Source: Pseudomonas tremae (GTDB lineage Bacteria; Pseudomonadota; Gammaproteobacteria; Pseudomonadales; Pseudomonadaceae). From it: a DNA stretch of 64,000 bases. This document shows, piece by piece, positions 1 to 8,165 of this stretch. Under the pieces are notes generated by a model. It saw only the letters and a program-made list of their open reading frames with translations, did not search any database and was not told where the DNA came from. Numbering within the stretch: the stretch's first letter is position 1; each line of letters begins with the position of its first letter. The stretch lies in the NCBI RefSeq assembly GCF_001401155.1, contig NZ_LJRO01000278.1:1-64000 (forward strand). Reading direction: 5' to 3'. Position numbers and translations under genes: made by a program.

Positions 1-2
1 GC

Positions 3-305
3 GTTGCGATGGGGGCGGGCGGGGCGGACATCGCCCTGGCCTCTGCCGACATCGTGCTGATCGGCAGCGATCTTCGTCGACTGGGCACATGTGTGCGACT
101 GAGCCGCCAGTGCCGCCAGACATTGCAGGTCAACGTCATCATTGGCCTGGGCTGGACCCTGGCGATCGTAGCGCTGGCGGCCTTTGGTCTGCTTGGCGCA
201 GCAGGCGCCATGGTCGCGGCTATCCTGCACAATCTCAGCACGCTGCTGGTGTTAGGCAATGCCGGGCGTTTGCTGCGCTTTCAGGAGCCTCTGCTCAAGC
301 TTTAA
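3..305 (+). CDS. Heavy-metal P-type ATPase, C-terminal fragment
   Basis: The window opens inside this gene, and only about the last 100 residues are visible. The frame begins with VAMGAGGADIALASADIVLI, which matches the conserved hinge at the end of the P-domain of P1B-type ATPases (GxGxxD...A.AD). Two hydrophobic stretches follow (about residues 45-62 and 65-85 of the fragment), as expected for the last transmembrane helices. Family knowledge: these pumps export Cu, Zn, Cd or related ions across the inner membrane using ATP. The metal specificity cannot be judged because the CPx motif and N-terminal metal-binding domain lie outside the window. No T-rich terminator hairpin was seen after the stop codon. 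Confidence 0.85.
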   Translation, partial: VAMGAGGADIALASADIVLIGSDLRRLGTCVRLSRQCRQTLQVNVIIGLGWTLAIVALAAFGLLGAAGAMVAAILHNLSTLLVLGNAGRLLRFQEPLLKL

Positions 306-580
306 GCATGTTATGCGCTGTGCCAAGGCTCTAGCCGACGAACCTGATCAGGTTTGAAAATGGCTTGAGCTTTGAAGCGTTCTGTTACAAATTAAGCGCT
401 AGTCTTCAATGCGTGATCCGAATTCAGGCTGTTACCCGGCTCGAATCATTGGGCACAAGGCTGTTCCCCCGAAGTCGATTCATCGCAGTTATGCCGTCGC
501 CGATAGCCTTTACTGGCCCTTTAGCAGGGGTCTCGCTGGATTACTCTTTTTTGAGTTTCTGGATAAAGGGGTGATTTTGA

Positions 581-1768
581 ATGCATACTCAACTTCCAAC
601 GGCTTTTCAAAACCTGCATTTACCGTTGCGGCTCAAGCTGTGGGACGGTTATCAGATGGATCTCGGCCCTGCGCCCAGCGTCACCATCGTGATAAAGGAT
701 CCGCAATTGGTGGCCGATTTCACGCACCCCAGCCTCGGCTTGCTGGGCAGCGCATTTGTCGAAGGACGTCTGGAACTCGAAGGCTCGATCAGCGAAGTCG
801 TGCGCGTTTGCGATGAGCTGACGCACGCGCTGGTAGAGGATGACGACAGCGACGGTTCTCCGTCACGGGTTCGCCATGACAAGGACACAGATGCTGCGTC
901 GATCGCCTACCATTACGACGTGTCCAACGACTTCTATCAGCTCTGGCTTGACCGGGAGATGGTCTATTCCTGCGCGTATTTCAAGACCGGCAGTGAGTCT
1001 CTGGAACAGGCGCAGCGGGACAAATTCCATCATCTGTGCCGCAAGCTGCGCCTCAAACCAGGCGAGCACTTGCTGGACGTCGGCTGTGGCTGGGGCGGGC
1101 TGGCACGGTTTGCCGCTCGCGAATACGGTGTGAAGGTGTTCGGTATCACCCTCAGTCAGCAGCAGCTTGCGCTTGCCCGCGAGAGAGTGTGTGCCGAAGG
1201 GCTGCAGGATCAGGTTGATCTGCAACTGCTTGATTACCGCGATCTGACGCAGGACGCGCGCTTCGACAAGGTCGTCAGTGTCGGCATGTTCGAGCATGTC
1301 GGGCACGCCAACCTGTCGCTGTACACGCAATGCCTGTTCGGCGCGGTAAAGGCGGGCGGGCTGGTGATGAATCACGGTATCACTGCACTGCATACCGATG
1401 GCCGTCCGGTGGGGCGCGGTGCAGGAGAGTTCATTGACCGCTACGTGTTCCCCAACGGCGAGCTGCCGCATCTGGCGATGATGACTGCCCACATCAGCGA
1501 CGCCGGGCTGGAAGTGGTCGACGTCGAGAGTCTGCGTCCGCACTATGCCAAGACGCTGGAGCACTGGAGCGCGCGTCTTGAAGAGCGGCTCAGTGAAGCC
1601 GCTGACATCGTTCCCGCACATACCCTGCGCATCTGGCGTCTGTACCTGGCGGGGTGTGCCTACGGCTTCACCAAAGGCTGGATCAATCTGCATCAGATAC
1701 TTGCCGTGAAACCCTTCGCCGATGGGTCTACAGGGCTTCCTCTGACGCGCGAGGATATTTATCGCTGA
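581..1768 (+). CDS. cfa: Cyclopropane-fatty-acyl-phospholipid synthase
   Basis: The 395-residue product has the two-part layout of CFA synthases: a short N-terminal domain (about 1-100) and a SAM-dependent methyltransferase domain. The SAM-binding glycine loop LLDVGCGWGGLARFA lies near residues 164-178, and the conserved YHYDVSNDFY precedes it near 109-118. The enzyme adds a methylene group from S-adenosylmethionine to unsaturated acyl chains of membrane phospholipids, usually in stationary phase or under stress. The ATG at 581 is preceded by AAGGGGTG, a usable ribosome site. Its convergent neighbour, cardiolipin synthase, also modifies membrane lipids. The 275 bases upstream hold the promoter, but I could not place a convincing -35/-10 pair. 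Confidence 0.93.
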   Translation: MHTQLPTAFQNLHLPLRLKLWDGYQMDLGPAPSVTIVIKDPQLVADFTHPSLGLLGSAFVEGRLELEGSISEVVRVCDELTHALVEDDDSDGSPSRVRHDKDTDAASIAYHYDVSNDFYQLWLDREMVYSCAYFKTGSESLEQAQRDKFHHLCRKLRLKPGEHLLDVGCGWGGLARFAAREYGVKVFGITLSQQQLALARERVCAEGLQDQVDLQLLDYRDLTQDARFDKVVSVGMFEHVGHANLSLYTQCLFGAVKAGGLVMNHGITALHTDGRPVGRGAGEFIDRYVFPNGELPHLAMMTAHISDAGLEVVDVESLRPHYAKTLEHWSARLEERLSEAADIVPAHTLRIWRLYLAGCAYGFTKGWINLHQILAVKPFADGSTGLPLTREDIYR

Positions 1769-1792
1769 CCTGCAACGCGGGCTTCAGGCACC

Positions 1793-3232
1793 TCACAAGA
1801 TCGGCGAAATGAGCCTCGCCACGCGCATGCCGAGCTGGTGCAGGCGTCGGGTTTCGTGGCTTTCCTGCAAGGATATTTCCCGCGCCACGGCAAAGTCGGC
1901 GACGAGCATGGCCTCGACCTGACTGGAGAAGTCGCTGTCCACGGTCAACAGCATCAGTTCGAAGTTGAGGCGGAACGAGCGGTTGTCGAGGTTGGCACTG
2001 CCGATGGCGGTGATTTCGTTATCCACCAGTACCACCTTCTGATGCAGAAAACCCGGGCCGTAGCGGAATACTCTGACGCCTGCACGCACGGCATCGAACG
2101 CGTAAAGGCTGGAGGCCGCGTAAACCACGTAATGGTCAGGGCGCGAAGGCAGCAGTAGTCGCACGTCGACGCCGCGCAGTACCGCGAGGGTCAGCGCTGC
2201 CGTAACCGCTTCATCGGGGATGAAATAGGGGCTGGTGATCCACACGCGCTCTTCGGCAGCGTGGATAGCTTCGACGAAGAACAACGAACAGGTTTCCTGC
2301 GGGTCTGCCGGGCCTGTGGTCAGCAACTGGCAGAGTACGCCATCTTCGGGAAATTCGTCGGGCAGGCTCAGTGGCGGCAACTCACGGGTGGCCCAGAACC
2401 AGTCTTCGGCAAAGGATTCCTGCAGACAGGCGACCACCGGCCCGATGGCTTCCACATGAGTATCTCGCCACGGTGCCAGCGGCGGTTTCAAGCCCATGTA
2501 CTCGTCGCCGACGTTGTGCCCGCCCATATAGCCCTTGAGACCATCCACAACCACTATCTTGCGGTGATTACGGAAGTTGATCTGGAAACGGTTAAGCCAG
2601 CCACTGCGCGTGGCGAATGCCTTGACCTGTACGCCGCCGTTGCGCAACTTCTCGATATAGGACCACGGCAGCGCATGGCTGCCGATGCGGTCATACAGCA
2701 CAAAGATCGCCACGCCCTGGGCGGCCTTTTCAAGCAACAGTGTTTGCAATTGCCGACCGAGCTTGTCGTCATGAATGATGAAGAACTGAATCAGAATAGT
2801 TTGTTTCGCCTCGCGGATCGCCTGAAAAATCGCTCCGAAGGTTTCTTCGCCATTGATCAACAACCTGACCTTGTTGTTGGCCAACGCAGGCATGTTCCCC
2901 AGCTTGGGCATCGCGCGCAGCTTCTCGTAGGCATCCGACCGACGCGCTGCCACGGCTTCTTCGATCCACGGCCGCCAATTGAGATTGCCGATAGCTGCAC
3001 GCATCTCTTTGTTGGCCTCACGGCGCGCCTTGATGTAGGCGTCGAATGAACTGCGTCCGAATATCAGATAGGGCAGCAAAGTGAAGTAGGGAATGAACAG
3101 CAACGGCATCGCCCAGGCAATCGCGCCTTGGGAGGTGCGTACGGTCAACAAGGCGTGAATGGCGGCAATTGTGCCCAGCAGGTGTATGAAGCCAATGACA
3201 TAACCGAAAAAATACGGGTCGTGATAATCCAT
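1793..3232 (-). CDS. cls: Cardiolipin synthase (phospholipase D superfamily)
   Basis: The 479-residue product has two N-terminal membrane helices (about residues 8-30 and 38-58) and two HKD active-site motifs. The first reads [10 protein letters not shown] and the second [24 protein letters not shown] in outline (H, K and D each conserved). Such enzymes condense two phosphatidylglycerols to cardiolipin in the inner membrane. I chose the ATG at 3232 because GAGGAG sits ten bases upstream. A TTG nine bases earlier would be too close to that ribosome site. The length of 479 matches pseudomonad ClsA-type enzymes. It converges on cfa with a 24-base gap, so the two transcripts probably share a termination region. 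Confidence 0.93.
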   Translation of the reverse strand: MDYHDPYFFGYVIGFIHLLGTIAAIHALLTVRTSQGAIAWAMPLLFIPYFTLLPYLIFGRSSFDAYIKARREANKEMRAAIGNLNWRPWIEEAVAARRSDAYEKLRAMPKLGNMPALANNKVRLLINGEETFGAIFQAIREAKQTILIQFFIIHDDKLGRQLQTLLLEKAAQGVAIFVLYDRIGSHALPWSYIEKLRNGGVQVKAFATRSGWLNRFQINFRNHRKIVVVDGLKGYMGGHNVGDEYMGLKPPLAPWRDTHVEAIGPVVACLQESFAEDWFWATRELPPLSLPDEFPEDGVLCQLLTTGPADPQETCSLFFVEAIHAAEERVWITSPYFIPDEAVTAALTLAVLRGVDVRLLLPSRPDHYVVYAASSLYAFDAVRAGVRVFRYGPGFLHQKVVLVDNEITAIGSANLDNRSFRLNFELMLLTVDSDFSSQVEAMLVADFAVAREISLQESHETRRLHQLGMRVARLISPIL

Positions 3233-3402
3233 GTGGAACAATGCTCCTCGCCTTGATCGCCTAAAAGACCACAGCTGGGCGGGAATGTCGCTATTTTATT
3301 AGCCGTGCAACTGGACGACGCTTGTGTCGTCTAAGGCTTATCTTTCGGCTGGTTTGCTCCGGCCTTGTCCGCACTTGCAAATGCCTGATCAGGAAACTTG
3401 AA

Positions 3403-3924
3403 ATGAACAAACGCATGTTGGCTTGGATGTTTTGCCTGGCGACCCCGTTGGCTCAGGCGCAAATGCTGCAGCCGGGCCTTTGGGAACTGACCTCTAGCAA
3501 TATGAAGGTGGATGGCCAGCAATTGCCGGACATGCAATTGATGCTGGGGCAGTTGCAGAACCTGCCACCTGAGCAGCGTGCCATGATGGAACAGATGATG
3601 AAGAAGCAGGGTGTCACGCTCGGCGGTAAAGGCGTGCGTGCCTGCCTGACTCAAGCTCAGGTGCAGTCGGATGACATTCCGCTGACCGATCCTGCTTCAG
3701 GCTGCACGCAGAAGATCACCGCTCGCAACGGCAAGACCTGGAATTTCCAGTTCTCGTGTCCTAAAGCGCAAGGTACAGGGCAAGCGCAGTTCCTTAGCGA
3801 CCGTGAGTTCACGACCAAAGTGGTCGGTACTTTCAATGCGACTGGCCAGCAACAGAACGGCAGCATGGACACCCGTGCGGTCTGGCTAGGCCCGCAATGT
3901 GGCAACGTTGCGCCGCGTACCTGA
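3403..3924 (+). CDS. DUF3617 family secreted protein
   Basis: The 173-residue product starts with a clear signal peptide (MNKRMLAWMFCLATPLAQAQ), probably cut after AQA. The mature part contains the PGLWELT motif typical of DUF3617 proteins and four cysteines (in RACLTQ, SGCTQK, FSCPK and PQCGN) that could form two disulfides in the periplasm. A methionine- and glutamine-rich stretch (LPPEQRAMMEQMMKKQG) lies in the middle. The start at 3403 is preceded by AGGAAA; an in-frame start at 3322 would place 27 residues in front of the signal peptide and is unlikely. The function of the family is unknown. The gene stands alone, divergent from cls and 17 bases ahead of the parS site. Confidence 0.85.
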   Translation: MNKRMLAWMFCLATPLAQAQMLQPGLWELTSSNMKVDGQQLPDMQLMLGQLQNLPPEQRAMMEQMMKKQGVTLGGKGVRACLTQAQVQSDDIPLTDPASGCTQKITARNGKTWNFQFSCPKAQGTGQAQFLSDREFTTKVVGTFNATGQQQNGSMDTRAVWLGPQCGNVAPRT

Positions 3925-3941
3925 TCAAATTCATAGAGTTA

Positions 3942-3957
3942 TGTTCCACGTGGAACA
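3942..3957. other. parS: parS centromere-like site (ParB binding)
   Basis: The sequence TGTTCCACGTGGAACA is a perfect 16-base palindrome and is identical to the consensus parS site used by chromosomal ParB in Pseudomonas. It is intergenic, between the DUF3617 gene and the amidase gene. Known biology: ParB spreads from parS sites near the origin and, with ParA and SMC, segregates the origin region. parAB itself is not in the window. I saw no second copy here. Confidence 0.9.
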
Positions 3958-4049
3958 CAGTTCATGAAAACGATGAGATTTTGTCGTTATCTACCTGTGT
4001 TTCATGACGGAATCTTCATGAAGGGCTTCATCTTTCACGCGTAACTGCA

Positions 4050-4064
4050 TGTTATATTGTTACT
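4050..4064. promoter_or_regulatory. Degenerate Zur box upstream of the amidase
   Basis: TGTTATATTGTTACT matches the pseudomonad Zur palindrome (TGTTATAnTATAACA) well in the left half and partly in the right half. It lies 60 bases before the amidase ATG and overlaps a possible -10 hexamer TATATT at 4053-4058. Inference: zinc-bound Zur would occlude the promoter when zinc is sufficient. The poor right half makes this less certain than the site at 5771. Confidence 0.5.
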
Positions 4065-4123
4065 AATAATGTGGATGAACCCTTCGTGAGCCGGGATGCT
4101 CGATTTGCTCTTTGAGACATTCC

Positions 4124-5350
4124 ATGCACCGACGCCAAGTGTTGCTCAATATGCTGCTGGCCAGCGCCGCCCTGACGCTGCCGTTGGGCGCCTATGCCAC
4201 GCAAATCAGCAATGCACGCCTGTGGCGTACCAACGACAAGCTGCGGCTGGTACTCGACCTCAGCGGCCCCGTGCAATACAAGACTTTCACGCTCACTGCA
4301 CCTGACCGGCTGATCATTGATGTCAGCGGTTCTCGGCTGACCGGCGACTTCAGTCAGTTAGCGCTAGATCGCACAGTTATCAAATCGATTCGCTCCGGGC
4401 ACTACGGTACAGGCGATGACACGCGCATTGTTCTGGACCTGACCGCTCCTGTGCAGCTCAACAGCTTCCTGCTCGGCCCGGAAGGTGCGCAGGGTCATCG
4501 GTTGGTGCTGGACATGAGTTCCACCGCGCGCGCCCCCGTACAGATGGCCGAATTGCCGCCACCCGTGCCGGTTCCGATTCAGAGCAGCAAGGCGCACACC
4601 GGCCGCGACATCATGGTCGTGGTCGACGCCGGTCATGGCGGCAAGGACCCTGGCGCAGTCGGTTCTCGTGGCGAACGCGAGAAAGATGTCGTGCTGTCCA
4701 TCGCTCAGTTGCTGGCTAGACGCCTGAAACGCGAGAAGGGCTTCGATGTGCGCCTGGTGCGCAACGATGATTTCTTCGTGCCGCTGCGCAAGCGCGTCGA
4801 GTTCGCGCATAAATCCAACGCCGACATGTTCATCTCGGTGCATGCCGACGCTGCGCCTCGTCTGACTGCTTCGGGGGCTTCGGTGTTTGCCTTGTCCGAA
4901 GGCGGAGCAACGTCGGCGACTGCGCGCTTCATGGCGCAGCGCGAGAACGGCGCAGACTTGCTGGGGGCGTCTTCGCTGCTCAACCTCAAGGACAAGGACC
5001 CGATGCTGGCGGGGGTCATTCTCGATATGTCGATGAACGCTACCATCGCTGCCAGTCTGCAACTGGGCCATACCGTTCTGGGCAGCCTGGAAGGCATCAC
5101 CACGCTGCACCAGAAGCGCGTTGAACAAGCAGGCTTTGCGGTGCTCAAGTCGCCTGACGTGCCGTCGATTCTGGTCGAGACCGGGTTCATCTCCAACAGC
5201 CGCGACAGCCAGCGCCTTGTCACAGCGCGCCATCAGCAAGCCGTTGCCGACGGGTTGTTCGAGGGGCTGCAACGTTACTTCCAGCGCAACCCGCCTGTGG
5301 ATTCGCACATGGCCTGGGTGCAGGCGCAGAAGCGCGAACAGCAAGCCTGA
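4124..5350 (+). CDS. amiC: N-acetylmuramoyl-L-alanine amidase (AMIN + Amidase_3)
   Basis: The 408-residue product begins with MHRRQVLLNMLLASAALTLP, a signal sequence with a twin arginine that could be Tat-dependent, as for E. coli AmiC. An AMIN domain (about 28-125) for cell-wall or septal targeting follows, then the zinc amidase domain (about 165-390). Zinc-site elements are visible: DAGHGGKDPGA, the Glu in GEREKDV, SVHADA and the catalytic Glu in LVETGF. The enzyme cuts the amide bond between N-acetylmuramic acid and L-alanine, for daughter-cell separation or wall turnover. An in-frame TTG at 4112 is a weaker start. A Zur-like box upstream suggests a paralogue induced by zinc shortage, in addition to the usual AmiB near mutL. 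It ends five bases from the convergent next gene. Confidence 0.9.
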   Translation: MHRRQVLLNMLLASAALTLPLGAYATQISNARLWRTNDKLRLVLDLSGPVQYKTFTLTAPDRLIIDVSGSRLTGDFSQLALDRTVIKSIRSGHYGTGDDTRIVLDLTAPVQLNSFLLGPEGAQGHRLVLDMSSTARAPVQMAELPPPVPVPIQSSKAHTGRDIMVVVDAGHGGKDPGAVGSRGEREKDVVLSIAQLLARRLKREKGFDVRLVRNDDFFVPLRKRVEFAHKSNADMFISVHADAAPRLTASGASVFALSEGGATSATARFMAQRENGADLLGASSLLNLKDKDPMLAGVILDMSMNATIAASLQLGHTVLGSLEGITTLHQKRVEQAGFAVLKSPDVPSILVETGFISNSRDSQRLVTARHQQAVADGLFEGLQRYFQRNPPVDSHMAWVQAQKREQQA

Positions 5351-5355
5351 TTTTA

Positions 5356-5733
5356 TCAGCGGCAGCCGTTCAACCGGCTGCAGGTGATTTTGCTGCGCGT
5401 GCCGCTTGAGCTAGATACCCGCGTGATCGTCGTCCAGCCCACACGCTGCACGCTGCCAACCCAGGCTTCGCCATTCGAGGCCAACCCGGTAAAAAACGTC
5501 AGTTGCCCATAGCGGCTATTGGTCTGAGCCCAGCGGCGGTTGTCTATCCGCTCGTAGCCCCTCAACCAGGTTGTCGACCCGGCTGTCACCACGCTGTAGC
5601 TGTTGCCCAGCGCGTCGTGGCAGGCCAGCACCGTTGCGCTGCGCGTACAGCGTGCGAGGTCGGGGGCAGCCGCCATCGCGGCTGTACTGCTCAGTGTCAC
5701 AAGCATGATCAAGCCCATTGCCAGTTCTTTCAT
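5356..5733 (-). CDS. Small secreted protein, candidate Zur-regulated
   Basis: I do not recognise this 125-residue protein. It has a clear signal peptide (MKELAMGLIMLVTLSSTAAMAAA) and a mature part of about 100 residues with four cysteines (ARCTR, LACHD, ITCSR, NGCR), rich in Ser, Thr and Arg, so a disulfide-bonded periplasmic or secreted protein is likely. The ATG at 5733 has GACGGG upstream. The perfect Zur palindrome 5771-5785 lies 38 bases before the start codon and is shared with the divergent COG0523 gene. That placement suggests expression under zinc starvation. A hairpin built on CAGCCG/CGGCTG overlaps the last codons. The link to zinc is inferred from position only. Confidence 0.75.
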   Translation of the reverse strand: MKELAMGLIMLVTLSSTAAMAAAPDLARCTRSATVLACHDALGNSYSVVTAGSTTWLRGYERIDNRRWAQTNSRYGQLTFFTGLASNGEAWVGSVQRVGWTTITRVSSSSGTRSKITCSRLNGCR

Positions 5734-5770
5734 GAAAAACCCGTCATCAAGGCTGATAGCTATTTCGTGT

Positions 5771-5785
5771 TGTTATACTATAACA
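5771..5785. promoter_or_regulatory. Zur box (perfect palindrome) in divergent promoter
   Basis: TGTTATACTATAACA is a perfect 15-base inverted repeat around one central base and equals the core recognised by Zur in Pseudomonas (GTTATAnTATAAC). It overlaps a -10-like TATACT (5774-5779) on the plus strand and TATAGT on the minus strand, so one bound repressor could shut both the secreted-protein gene and the COG0523 gene. Confidence 0.85.
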
Positions 5786-5873
5786 TCGCAAAGTGATTAG
5801 AGTCGGTTGCTTCAGGGGTTCGTTGCAGCCGACATGAACAAGGCCCGAGCCTTGCACCGCCTGGAGAATCCTG

Positions 5874-7085
5874 ATGCCCAACCGCCTTCCTGTGACCGTT
5901 CTTTCCGGTTTTCTCGGTGCCGGTAAAAGCACTTTACTGAATTACATACTGCGCAATCGTGAAAATCTGCGCGTGGCCGTCATCGTCAATGACATGAGCG
6001 AGATCAACATTGATGGCAGCGAAGTTCAGCGTGATGTCAGCCTGAACCGCGCAGAAGAAAAACTGATCGAGATGAGCAATGGCTGCATCTGCTGCACCTT
6101 GCGCGAGGACCTGCTTGAGGAGGTCAGCAGACTCGCTCAGGACGGTCGTTTTGACTACTTATTGATCGAGTCCACCGGCATTTCCGAGCCGCTGCCCGTC
6201 GCGGAAACCTTCACCTTCCGCGACGAAGCCGGCCAGAGTCTTATCGACCTGGCGCGGCTGGACACGATGGTCACCGTGGTCGACGGAGTGAACTTCCTGC
6301 TTGATTACGAGGCTGCAGAAGGTCTTGCCTCGCGCGGTGAAACTCTTGGCGAGGACGACGACCGCTCGATTACCGACCTGCTGATCGAGCAGATCGAGTT
6401 TGCCGATGTGCTTCTGCTCAGCAAAATCGACCTGATCAGCTCCAGCGAGCGTGAGGAGTTGATGGCGATTCTGAAACGCCTGAATCCCGATGCCGAAATT
6501 GTACCGATGGTCATGGGTCAGGTGCCTCTGACGAAGATCCTCAATACCCGGCGTTTCAACTTCGAGCGTGCTTCCCAGGCCCCGGGCTGGCTGAAGGAAA
6601 TGCGTGGTGAGCACGTAGCGGAAACCGAGGAGTACGGTATCGCTTCGACGGCTTATCGCGCTCGTCGCCCCTTTCATCCGCAACGCTTCTTCGATTTCAT
6701 CAATCGCCCATGGACCAACGGCAAACTGCTGCGCTCCAAAGGGTTCTTCTGGCTGGCCAGCAAATACAAGGACGCGGGCAGCTGGTCACAGGCGGGCGGG
6801 CTGATGCGGCATGGTTTTGCCGGGCGCTGGTGGCGCTTTGTGGGCCGTGACAGTTGGCCTCAGGACAAGGAAAGCGTTGCTTCGATTCTTGAAAACTGGT
6901 CCGCCGAAACCGGAGACTGCCGTCAGGAGCTGGTGTTCATCGGGCAAAACATTGATTTTGCGCTGCTGACCTCCGAGCTGGACGGGTGCCTGCTCAGCGA
7001 CGCCGAAATGGCAGATAGCGTCGAGTCCTGGAGCCAGCTGGAGGATCCGTTCGGGTCGTGGCACATGGAAGAGGTGGCTGCCTGA
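5874..7085 (+). CDS. COG0523 GTPase, ZigA/YciC-like zinc metallochaperone
   Basis: The 403-residue product is a CobW/COG0523 G3E GTPase. The Walker A loop GFLGAGKST is at residues 12-20, the family metal motif CICC at 71-74 (within NGCICCTL), a switch-like [10 protein letters not shown] near 98-107, and the guanine-specificity motif SKID in LLLSKIDL. A CobW C-terminal domain fills the rest. Family knowledge: Zur-controlled members deliver zinc to essential enzymes during zinc starvation. The start is fixed by the strong sequence GGAGAATCCTG before the ATG at 5874. The Zur box lies about 90 bases upstream. The stop overlaps the start of the next gene (TGATG), so the two are translationally coupled. 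Confidence 0.9.
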   Translation: MPNRLPVTVLSGFLGAGKSTLLNYILRNRENLRVAVIVNDMSEINIDGSEVQRDVSLNRAEEKLIEMSNGCICCTLREDLLEEVSRLAQDGRFDYLLIESTGISEPLPVAETFTFRDEAGQSLIDLARLDTMVTVVDGVNFLLDYEAAEGLASRGETLGEDDDRSITDLLIEQIEFADVLLLSKIDLISSSEREELMAILKRLNPDAEIVPMVMGQVPLTKILNTRRFNFERASQAPGWLKEMRGEHVAETEEYGIASTAYRARRPFHPQRFFDFINRPWTNGKLLRSKGFFWLASKYKDAGSWSQAGGLMRHGFAGRWWRFVGRDSWPQDKESVASILENWSAETGDCRQELVFIGQNIDFALLTSELDGCLLSDAEMADSVESWSQLEDPFGSWHMEEVAA

Positions 7086-7735
7086 TGCTCGCGCCTCTTC
7101 TGAACTTTCAGTCATCCGTGCGTCAGGTTCAGGGCGATACGCCCGGCGTGTTGAGCGAGGTACTGGAGAACGATGTCAATCTTGCGGTCTGGCAACGCCG
7201 CCTGCCTGCGCACATCGAGGACTTCAGCGCTTTGCTGCTGTCGATGAACGAGCCGCTTGCCGAATCAATGACCCTTGAGGTGAAGGGCGGCGACGTCGAG
7301 CCGAATCTGAGCATGCTTGCACCGGGATATGCCGACCTGCATGGCTATCAGGGCTTCATCGCTGACGTTTCCTGGCTGGTGAGCGCCTACGCCTGCCTGT
7401 TGGGGGCCGAATGTGTCGGGCTGCGTCTCAGGGTGCTCGACAAGGCCATGTGCCCGCGCTTCCATGTCGATCATGTGCCGGTGCGCCTGATTACCACCTA
7501 TGGCGGTGTGGGCAGTCAGTGGCTGCACGAGGATGTGATGGACCGCACGCAGCTCGGTCGTCCTGAAGCCGAGCCGAACGATGCCGCCATCATCCAGCAG
7601 GTGGGCAGCGGCGACGTGGCGCTGCTCAAGGGGGAGCGCTGGCATGGCAATGAAGGCTTCGGTCTTATCCACCGTTCGCCGCCGCTGGCGAATAACGAGC
7701 GCAGGCTTATTCTGACCCTTGACTGGCTGGCGTAA
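7085..7735 (+). CDS. DUF1826 domain-containing protein
   Basis: The 216-residue product matches DUF1826. The hallmark block RFHVDHVPVRLITTYGG (about residues 136-152) carries an HxDH arrangement that could bind metal, and GERWHGNEGFGLIHRSPP (about 183-200) supplies further histidines. No signal peptide or membrane helix is seen, so it should be cytoplasmic. Genes of this family commonly sit beside Zur-regulated COG0523 GTPases, as here, where the ATG overlaps the upstream stop codon. The biochemical role is unknown. The pattern of His and Asp recalls 2-oxoglutarate or cupin-type oxygenases, but this is only a guess. Confidence 0.85.
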   Translation: MLAPLLNFQSSVRQVQGDTPGVLSEVLENDVNLAVWQRRLPAHIEDFSALLLSMNEPLAESMTLEVKGGDVEPNLSMLAPGYADLHGYQGFIADVSWLVSAYACLLGAECVGLRLRVLDKAMCPRFHVDHVPVRLITTYGGVGSQWLHEDVMDRTQLGRPEAEPNDAAIIQQVGSGDVALLKGERWHGNEGFGLIHRSPPLANNERRLILTLDWLA

Positions 7736-7741
7736 GGCGCT

Positions 7742-8113
7742 TTACGGCGTTACCCACTGGCCTTTGCTCTGGCCTTCGCAAAAGGGCTTGAGGTACAGCG
7801 AATCACTGGCGACGCCGTAATAGTGAATGTTCTCGCGGTAAGGCATGTTGGCGACCTGCGCATTGCGGCAGATGCCGAACGCACCGCTCGGGCATTGCGC
7901 AGAGTAGGTCGTCTCAGTCTTCTGCCCGGCCAGTTGTGGCTGGCAGAAGCTGTCTTTGAACAGGTTGGCCGGGATATTGATATTTTCCTGGCAAACTTTG
8001 ATGTCGAGCCGTTCTGCCTGGCTGTGTACCAGGCAGGCCTGCGCCCGCGCCTGGCCTGAAGACATCGCCAGCAGCATAAGAGCCAAGCGAACAGCCCACC
8101 GTATTACTTGCAT
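7742..8113 (-). CDS. Small secreted cysteine-containing protein
   Basis: The 123-residue product starts with a signal peptide (MQVIRWAVRLALMLLAMSSG, ending ARA|QA). The mature part holds six cysteines (QACLVH, KVCQEN, SFCQPQ, AQCPSG, GICRNA, KPFCEG), an even number consistent with periplasmic disulfides. I do not recognise a defined domain; similar small proteins occur in other pseudomonads without known function. The start at 8113 is preceded by GGAAGG. An in-frame upstream ATG would bury the signal peptide and is rejected. It lies between two COG0523-type genes, convergent with DUF1826 and divergent from the second GTPase with a 52-base gap, so the two promoters must overlap. Confidence 0.75.
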   Translation of the reverse strand: MQVIRWAVRLALMLLAMSSGQARAQACLVHSQAERLDIKVCQENINIPANLFKDSFCQPQLAGQKTETTYSAQCPSGAFGICRNAQVANMPYRENIHYYGVASDSLYLKPFCEGQSKGQWVTP

Positions 8114-8165
8114 CGTAACCTTCCCTTGCTCTTCAATGACCCACGCATTCGTCAAAAGTGATCCC

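Noticed and set aside
365..574. A 69-codon frame between the ATPase tail and cfa.
   Set aside because: No ribosome site or recognisable protein is seen; it is probably promoter region.
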